Assembly (NCBI GenBank): GCA_034435455.1
Contig: DAOTXL010000123.1
Location: 1-64,000 of the forward strand
DNA: 64,000 nt
Reading direction: 5' to 3'
DNA from: DAOTXL01 sp034435455
GTDB taxonomy: Bacteria > Chloroflexota > Anaerolineae > JAAYZQ01
Part shown: positions 59,052 through 64,000 of the stretch, piece after piece
How the letters are laid out: each line of letters opens with the position of its first letter
How positions within the stretch are numbered: position 1 is the first letter of the stretch
Position numbers and translations under genes: made by a program
Notes under the pieces: generated by a model
Seen by the model: only the letters and a program-made list of their open reading frames with translations
Told to the model about the DNA's origin: nothing
Databases searched by the model: none

Positions 59052-61646
59052 ATGCACAAAAGGTTCTTTGCACTCGGATGGACGTTCAGCCTGGGGGCCT
59101 TGACCGCCGTTGTTCTGTTGCTGTTGACCGGGCAGGCTGGCCTGGCCCAGCCGTCCGAGTGGACCGTTTGCCCGGCCGGGCCGCCGGTGTGCGACTATGC
59201 TCTCATCCAGGAGGCCGTGGATGCCGCCAGCCCTGGCGACGTGGTCAAGGTCGCCGGTGGCGTCTATACCGACGTACATGGCCGGCCCTCTCCATTCAAC
59301 TACGAGGGTCCCTCGGTGATCACTCAGGTGGTCTACCTCAGCAAGACGCTGACCATCCAAGGCGGTTATACCACGACCAACTGGAACACGCCCGATCCCG
59401 AAGCCAACCCTACCACGCTAGACGCCCAGGGGCAGGGGCGGGCCCTGCTCATCACCGGCGGTGTGGCGTCCACGGTGGCCGGCCTGCGGCTGACGGGCGG
59501 AGACGCGGCCCAGGCCGGTGCCGACCCCTACGGCCAGAACCGTGGCGGCGGGCTCTACATCCTGGGCGCTGCGGCGGAGATCCAGAAGTGCCTTGTCTAC
59601 GGCAACATGGCCGATTCGGGCGGGGGCATCTATACCTACGACGCCCGCCTCACGATGCGCGACAGCACCTTGACCGACAACGCGGCGCTATTCTTTGGCG
59701 GAGGGATGCTGATGGTCGAGGGGGCCGGCTTGCTGGAGGACACCCTCTTTTTCTCCAACACTGCCGGCGTGGGTGCCGGGGCCTACTTTGGCTCCGAGGC
59801 GATCACCCTGACGAACAATACCTTTCTCTCCAACACCGCGCAATATGAAGGCGGGGGGGTGATCGTCGAGATCTATGGCGGGCACTCGGAGCTGGTGGGG
59901 AACTATGTGGCCGGGAACCGGGCCTACCTCAACGGCGGCGGACTGTACTTTGGGGAGGAGGTGCAGGTCCGGCCGGCGCAGCGCCTGCCGGCCTTGCTCC
60001 ACGCCGGCGGAACGGGTCCTGGCAAACGGCTCCTTTTTGCCGGCAACGTCATCGCCCACAACTGGACGCAGGGCCATGGCGGGGGAGTGTACATGGGCGG
60101 CGATGGAGGCGCAGCCGAGCTGGTGGGGAACATGGTGTGGGACAACACGGCCGGCGGCGACGGTGGGGGGATCTATCTGGACCAGAGCGCCGAGCCGACG
60201 CCGATCCTCAGCAATACCGTTGTGGCAAATGTGGCCGGCAGGAACGGGGGCGGCATCTACCTGGCGACCACGACCGCGACGGTGCGCGGCAACGTCGTCC
60301 AGGGCAACCTGGCCGGGGGCGATGGCGGCGGCGGGTATGGGCAGGGAACCTGGAGCGACAACACCTTCTCGGGCAACCGGGCGATGGGCCGCGGGGGGGG
60401 ACTGTCCGGCGGCGGCACCCTGGCGCACAATGTTGTGATCTCCAATACCGCCCACTCGAGCGGCGGTGGGCTGTCCCTTTATCAAAGCGATGCCATCGTG
60501 CAATCCAACGTGATCGCTTCCAACGAGGCCGACAACGGCGGCGGGGTGTGTCTGGAGTATCACAGCGACGCCATGCTCGTCAACAACCGGATCGTGGATA
60601 ACCGGGCCGTTTATGATGGAAGCGGGCTGCTCGTCACCGATTCCCGGCCTCGCCTGGTGCACAACACCATCGCCCGCAACGCCGGTCGCAGCGGCCTCTA
60701 CGTGCGGAGCTCCACAGAATACACGAGCGCGGTGGTCCTGACCGACGCGATCCTGGTGAGCCACACGGTGGGCCTCGTCGTTGAAGCAGGCAACAGCGCG
60801 CGCCTGGAAGCCACCCTGTGGGGCAACGAGACCGACTGGGCCGGCACGGGCACCATCGTCACCGGCACGGTCAACCTGTGGGGGGCTCCGGCCTTCGTGG
60901 ACCCCGGCGGCGGGGATTACCACCTCGGTTCCGGCAGTGCGGCAATTGATAGGGGCGTGGACGCGGGCATCCTCGTGGACATGGACAGCGAGCCACGACC
61001 TGTCGGCGCAGGCTTTGATATCGGCGCCGACGAGTGGCCCATCGGGTTGGCAGTGAGCAAGCTAGCCTCCCCGGACCCGGTGCAGGCGGGAGCACCCCTG
61101 ACTTATACCCTCCAGGTGGTCAACAACGGCATGGTGAGCCTCACCGCGACCATCACCGACCTTCTGTCGGAGCAGGTCACGCCCACCGGCATCCTCACCT
61201 GGACGCCGCCCGCCATCCTGCCCGGCGAGGCCTGGACGGAAACGTTCGTCGTCACCGTCGCGGCGGGCTATGCCGGTCCGCTGACCAACGTGCTGCAGGC
61301 CAGCACCAGGGAGGGGGCAGCAGGGGCATACACAAACACAGTCACCGTTGAGGAACCCATCGCCGGGCTGAGCGCCGTCAACGACAGCCCCACGCCACCG
61401 GGCATGCCCACGACCCTGACCGCCACGGTCACGGCCGGCAGCCACGTCACCTACACCTGGGCCTTGGGCGACGGGGAGACCGGCAGTGGAGCGGTCGCGT
61501 CCCACACCTACCCCGCCGCCGGCCTATACACCGCCATCGTGACCGCCAGCAATCCGGTGAGTGTGCTCACAGCGACGACGACCATCACCATCGCCTGGCC
61601 AGCTTCCTACATCTATCTGCCGCTGGTGCTGCGCGAGTCGCCGTAA
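59052..61646 (+). CDS. Secreted parallel beta-helix protein with DUF11- and PKD-like domains
   Basis: An 864-residue secreted protein. A signal peptide ends near 'GQAGLAQ'. Residues about 30-560 form a right-handed beta-helix with repeated Gly-rich turns ('NRGGGLYILG', 'DSGGGIYTYD', 'GGDGGGIYLD'), as in polymorphic outer-membrane/pectate-lyase-like proteins. Then a DUF11-like domain ('LAVSKLASPDPVQAGAPLTYTLQVVNNG'), a PKD domain ('VTYTWALGDGETGSGAVASHTYPAAGLYTAIVT') and the tail 'SYIYLPLVLRESP'. It probably acts at the cell surface in binding or degrading polysaccharide. ATG has GGAGGAGGAG. No enzymatic residues were identified. Confidence 0.85.
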   Translation: MHKRFFALGWTFSLGALTAVVLLLLTGQAGLAQPSEWTVCPAGPPVCDYALIQEAVDAASPGDVVKVAGGVYTDVHGRPSPFNYEGPSVITQVVYLSKTLTIQGGYTTTNWNTPDPEANPTTLDAQGQGRALLITGGVASTVAGLRLTGGDAAQAGADPYGQNRGGGLYILGAAAEIQKCLVYGNMADSGGGIYTYDARLTMRDSTLTDNAALFFGGGMLMVEGAGLLEDTLFFSNTAGVGAGAYFGSEAITLTNNTFLSNTAQYEGGGVIVEIYGGHSELVGNYVAGNRAYLNGGGLYFGEEVQVRPAQRLPALLHAGGTGPGKRLLFAGNVIAHNWTQGHGGGVYMGGDGGAAELVGNMVWDNTAGGDGGGIYLDQSAEPTPILSNTVVANVAGRNGGGIYLATTTATVRGNVVQGNLAGGDGGGGYGQGTWSDNTFSGNRAMGRGGGLSGGGTLAHNVVISNTAHSSGGGLSLYQSDAIVQSNVIASNEADNGGGVCLEYHSDAMLVNNRIVDNRAVYDGSGLLVTDSRPRLVHNTIARNAGRSGLYVRSSTEYTSAVVLTDAILVSHTVGLVVEAGNSARLEATLWGNETDWAGTGTIVTGTVNLWGAPAFVDPGGGDYHLGSGSAAIDRGVDAGILVDMDSEPRPVGAGFDIGADEWPIGLAVSKLASPDPVQAGAPLTYTLQVVNNGMVSLTATITDLLSEQVTPTGILTWTPPAILPGEAWTETFVVTVAAGYAGPLTNVLQASTREGAAGAYTNTVTVEEPIAGLSAVNDSPTPPGMPTTLTATVTAGSHVTYTWALGDGETGSGAVASHTYPAAGLYTAIVTASNPVSVLTATTTITIAWPASYIYLPLVLRESP

Positions 61647-61691
61647 ATGGGTTGGTCATCCACCGGGTAGCTGAGGAGCATAGGGCAGCTT

Positions 61692-61719
61692 TTGACTTCT
61701 GTCGCGGCTGTGGTATACT
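61692..61719 (+). promoter_or_regulatory. Promoter overlapping the start of the BTAD regulator
   Basis: TTGACT (61692-61697), 16-bp spacer, TATACT (61714-61719). The start codon follows only four bases later, so the transcript should be leaderless or nearly so. Confidence 0.65.
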
Positions 61720-61723
61720 GAAT

Positions 61724-63394
61724 ATGATGCTGCGAATCTATCTGTTCGGGGGTTTTGTAGCGTTTGATGACGACCGCCCACTGCCACTGCCTACGCCCGG
61801 CCAGGTGCTGGCTCTGTGGGTCTATCTGCTGCTGAACCGGCAACGGCCCATCGCCCGCGACTATCTGGCCTACCTGCTCTGGCCCGATCTGCCGGAGGAC
61901 CAGGCGCGGGCCAACCTGCGCCGTCATCTGTACCTGCTGCGCCAACAGTTACCCCCCCCTCCGCCTGACGCCCCCTGGCTGTTGACGACCCGCCATACCG
62001 TTCAGTGGAACCTCCAGGCCGACTACTGGCTGGATGTGGCCTTCCTGGCCGAATTCGACGCCGACCGGGCCGACGAGGCACAGTGGGCAACCCTCCTGGA
62101 CTGCTACCACGGCGACCTGCTGACCAGCCTGTATGATGATTGGGTGCTGGCCGAGCGCGCCCACTGGCAGCAACATTACTTTCGCCTGTTAGAAAGGCGC
62201 ATCGCCGACCAGATGGCCGCCGGCCGGCTGACCGAGGCCATCCGCACCACACAACGCCTGTTGCACCACGATCCCCTGCGCGAAGAACCGTACCGCCGCC
62301 TGATGGAGCTGTACTACCGGGCCGGAGATCGGGCTGCCGCCCTCCAGGCCTTCGAGCAATGCGAAACGATGCTGCGCACCGAACTGGATGTGCAGCCGAT
62401 GCCCGAAACCCTGGCCCTGCGGGACGCCATCTTGCGCGGCGACTGGGTTGGCAAACCCACCGCCCCCCCCGTACCCGACGCCGAACCCCCCGTAGGAGGC
62501 GTCTCCGACGCCGAATCCGACGCCGAATCCGACGCCGAATCCGACGCCGAATCGGCCTCTGGAGAATCGGCCTCTGGAGAATCGGCCTCTGGAGAATCGG
62601 CCTCTGGAGAATCGGCCTCTGGAGAATCGGCCTCTGGAGAATCGGCCTCTGGAGAATCGGCCTCTGGAGAATCGGCCTCTGGAGAGGCCTCCTACGTCGT
62701 TGCCTCCCTGGCCCGCCGGCGCCGTAGGAGGGCCATCGCCATCGCGCTGATGGTGCCGGTCGTGGTCGCCGGGCTGCTCATCGTCCGGCAGCTCGCCCGG
62801 CCACCGCTCACCCTCTCCCTCTCCGGGCCGGCGGTCATGCAGGATACCTGGCTCAACTTTGTCCACCCCGACCTGCCCTACGACCCTGAATGGAGCCAGG
62901 ACCCCTACGCCGTCTATCCCCAGGTACACCTTTCCTACTGGGGCTACCCCTACGACCGTATCCTGATCCGCTTTGCGCTGACGGAGCTGCCCGTCGGCGC
63001 CCAGGTACAGCAGGCCATCCTCCATCTGCATCTGGAACCCTTTTTCAACGAGGACCTGACCGAACCGCGACCGGCCACCCTCTCGGCCTTTCGCCTGCTC
63101 GTTCCCTGGGAACCAGACACCGCCACGTTCAACGCACCCTGGTCGCGGCCAGGGCTGGCCGCCGGCGTGGACTATGCCGCCGACCCTCTGGGCAGCGACT
63201 CGCTCCACGGCAGCGACTGGGAAGACCTGGATGTGACCCAAGCAGTCCGCTATTGGCTGGCCCACCCCAACCAGAACTTTGGCCTGCTGGTCATGATCAC
63301 CGAAGCCCCCCAGGGCGCTCATTACTGGGTGGACACCAGCGACTATCCACTCCTGAACCGCCAACCACGGCTCGACATCACCTACCTTCCCTGA
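61724..63394 (+). CDS. Membrane-anchored SARP/BTAD regulator with CBM96/DNRLRE-like ectodomain
   Basis: About 556 residues. The N-terminus has a winged-helix part ('LRIYLFGGFVAFDDDRPLPL', 'RDYLAYLLWPDLPEDQARANLRRHLYLLR') and a BTAD-type helical domain ('DQMAAGRLTEAIRTTQRLLHHDPLREEPYRRLMELYYRAGDRAAALQAFEQCETML'), as in AfsR/DnrI regulators. Then an acidic/serine repeat linker (about 261-321), a basic RRRRRR stop and a membrane helix (about 335-357), and outside a beta-sandwich of about 190 residues like CBM96/DNRLRE ('DRILIRFALTELPVGAQVQQAILHLHL', 'DVTQAVRYWLAHPNQNFGLLV'). No Shine-Dalgarno; ATG at 61724 or 61727. This is a CadC-like topology with a new sensor combination. Confidence 0.8.
   Translation: MMLRIYLFGGFVAFDDDRPLPLPTPGQVLALWVYLLLNRQRPIARDYLAYLLWPDLPEDQARANLRRHLYLLRQQLPPPPPDAPWLLTTRHTVQWNLQADYWLDVAFLAEFDADRADEAQWATLLDCYHGDLLTSLYDDWVLAERAHWQQHYFRLLERRIADQMAAGRLTEAIRTTQRLLHHDPLREEPYRRLMELYYRAGDRAAALQAFEQCETMLRTELDVQPMPETLALRDAILRGDWVGKPTAPPVPDAEPPVGGVSDAESDAESDAESDAESASGESASGESASGESASGESASGESASGESASGESASGESASGEASYVVASLARRRRRRAIAIALMVPVVVAGLLIVRQLARPPLTLSLSGPAVMQDTWLNFVHPDLPYDPEWSQDPYAVYPQVHLSYWGYPYDRILIRFALTELPVGAQVQQAILHLHLEPFFNEDLTEPRPATLSAFRLLVPWEPDTATFNAPWSRPGLAAGVDYAADPLGSDSLHGSDWEDLDVTQAVRYWLAHPNQNFGLLVMITEAPQGAHYWVDTSDYPLLNRQPRLDITYLP
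62504..62686 (+). repeat. In-frame minisatellite: 12-bp x4 then 15-bp x9
   Basis: Four units TCCGACGCCGAA (Ser-Asp-Ala-Glu) are followed by nine units TCGGCCTCTGGAGAA (Ser-Ala-Ser-Gly-Glu), the last with one base changed. Units are almost identical at DNA level, so the array is recent and probably variable in length without breaking the frame. It codes for the linker before the membrane helix. Confidence 0.95.
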
Positions 63395-63554
63395 CCGAGC
63401 GACCCGACAGGCTGGAAAAGAGAATCGGACGAACGTTGGACGCTGTGCGGACGTGAACAGGACGCCCGACTGTTATACTGCTTATCAGTACAACACCATT
63501 TCTAACCATTGCCGGCACACGGGCAAGATCTAAACGAGAGGAGGGACAAACAAA

Positions 63555-64000
63555 ATGAAAAGGAAGAAGTTTTTTGGCAGCGTGCTGATCCTGGTTATGC
63601 TGCTGCTCCTGGTCCCGGTGAGCGCCGCCGACCCGAAAGGTCCAGACGCAGACTTGGACGGGGACGGCTATGCCGACCTGGCCGTGGGCGTCGAGTGGGA
63701 GGACGTCGGCAGCGTGGCCGACGCCGGGGCGGTGAACATTCTGTACGGCTCGTCTGGCGGCATCTCGGCGGCCGGCGACCAGATCTGGGATCAGGACGAC
63801 CTGGTGGCCACCGACGGTGCCGAAGAGTACGACACATTTGGCTACCGGCTGGCCGCCGGCGATTTCAACGGCGACAGGTACGCCGACCTGGCCGTGGGTG
63901 TCGCCTACGAAGATATCGGCACGGCGGCGGAGGGCGGGGCGGTGCACATCCTATACGGCTCGTCGCCCAATGGCCTGGTTGCGACAGGTAACCAGCTCTG
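63555..64000 (+). CDS. FG-GAP repeat (integrin-alpha-like) secreted protein, cut by the window end
   Basis: ATG with GGAGGG opens a frame still open at 64000. A signal peptide 'MKRKKFFGSVLILVMLLLLV' ends near 'VSAADPK'. Two FG-GAP repeats follow: 'DLDGDGYADLAVGVEWEDVG', 'AGAVNILYGSSGG' and 'DFNGDRYADLAVGVAYEDIG', 'GGAVHILYGSSPNG'. The DxDGDGxxD loops bind calcium. Probably a surface adhesin or phospholipase-like protein; the full length is unknown. Confidence 0.85.
   Translation, partial: MKRKKFFGSVLILVMLLLLVPVSAADPKGPDADLDGDGYADLAVGVEWEDVGSVADAGAVNILYGSSGGISAAGDQIWDQDDLVATDGAEEYDTFGYRLAAGDFNGDRYADLAVGVAYEDIGTAAEGGAVHILYGSSPNGLVATGNQL

Noticed and set aside
62504..62686. Tandem repeats considered as a CRISPR array
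   Set aside because: Units of 12 and 15 bp are contiguous, with no spacers, and stay in frame within a coding region.

Overview
The window looks like chromosomal DNA of a member of the phylum Chloroflexota, probably an Anaerolineae/Caldilineae-like lineage. This is an inference from high GC content, an FMN-riboswitch-controlled ABC importer of the RibXY type, a secreted protein ending in the YLPLVLR-type tail common in this phylum, a SARP/BTAD regulator, and housekeeping genes typical of a bacterium with a rod-shape and Min system. There is no rRNA, CRISPR array, prophage or complete insertion sequence. Most genes are ordinary chromosomal genes with sigma-70 type promoters (TTGACA-17-TATAAT variants) that can be read directly.

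Layout. 0-2.7 kb: class V aminotransferase and GlcD-like oxidase (glyoxylate metabolism), then a YtxH-like protein beside several copies of a MITE-like repeat. 3-7.4 kb, minus strand: a probable riboflavin ABC importer (permease, membrane glycosyltransferase-like protein, binding protein, ATPase) behind an FMN riboswitch with a terminator. 7.4-13 kb: mutL, a methyltransferase, a Cache-type histidine kinase, a double-ACT protein and a receiver protein. 13-20 kb, minus: a formate dehydrogenase operon (fdhA-fdhB-fdhI-fdhE). Its catalytic subunit is a selenoprotein read through an in-frame UGA, and the operon sits behind a Moco-type riboswitch, a terminator and two palindromic operator-like sites; a NarL-type regulator lies upstream. 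20-24 kb: tRNA-Gln next to glnS, then gltX. 24-33.4 kb, minus: one long cell-shape/division operon, mreB-mreC-mreD-mrdA-(C39-like peptidase)-minC-minD-minE-rodA-GNAT. 33.5-43 kb: amino-acid metabolism (class III aminotransferase, D-aminoacylase, diaminopentanoate-dehydrogenase-like enzyme) and a complete branched-chain amino-acid ABC importer (livKHMGF). 43-47 kb: secG, an oligopeptide-type binding protein, tRNA-Leu, a FtsB/DivIC-like protein, and an orphan ABC ATPase behind a leader peptide and two mutually exclusive terminators. 47-53 kb, minus: methyltransferase, active-site-deficient nitrilase homologue, flavodoxin-like reductase, HgdB-like protein and an AarF/UbiB kinase. 53-58.8 kb: a GAF/PAS histidine kinase with a LuxR-type regulator, a degenerate receiver, a ketopantoate-reductase-like enzyme and a hydantoinase. 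59-64 kb: surface-type proteins (parallel beta-helix/PKD protein, membrane-anchored BTAD regulator with a CBM96/DNRLRE-like ectodomain, FG-GAP protein cut by the window end).

The most interesting items are RNA- or recoding-based: the UGA/SECIS in fdhA, the Moco-type and FMN riboswitches with readable terminator platforms, and the leader-peptide/tandem-terminator arrangement in front of the orphan ABC ATPase. At protein level, the membrane-bound SARP-like regulator with minisatellite linker is the most unusual architecture. All functional statements rest on reading motifs and context; no database search was possible.
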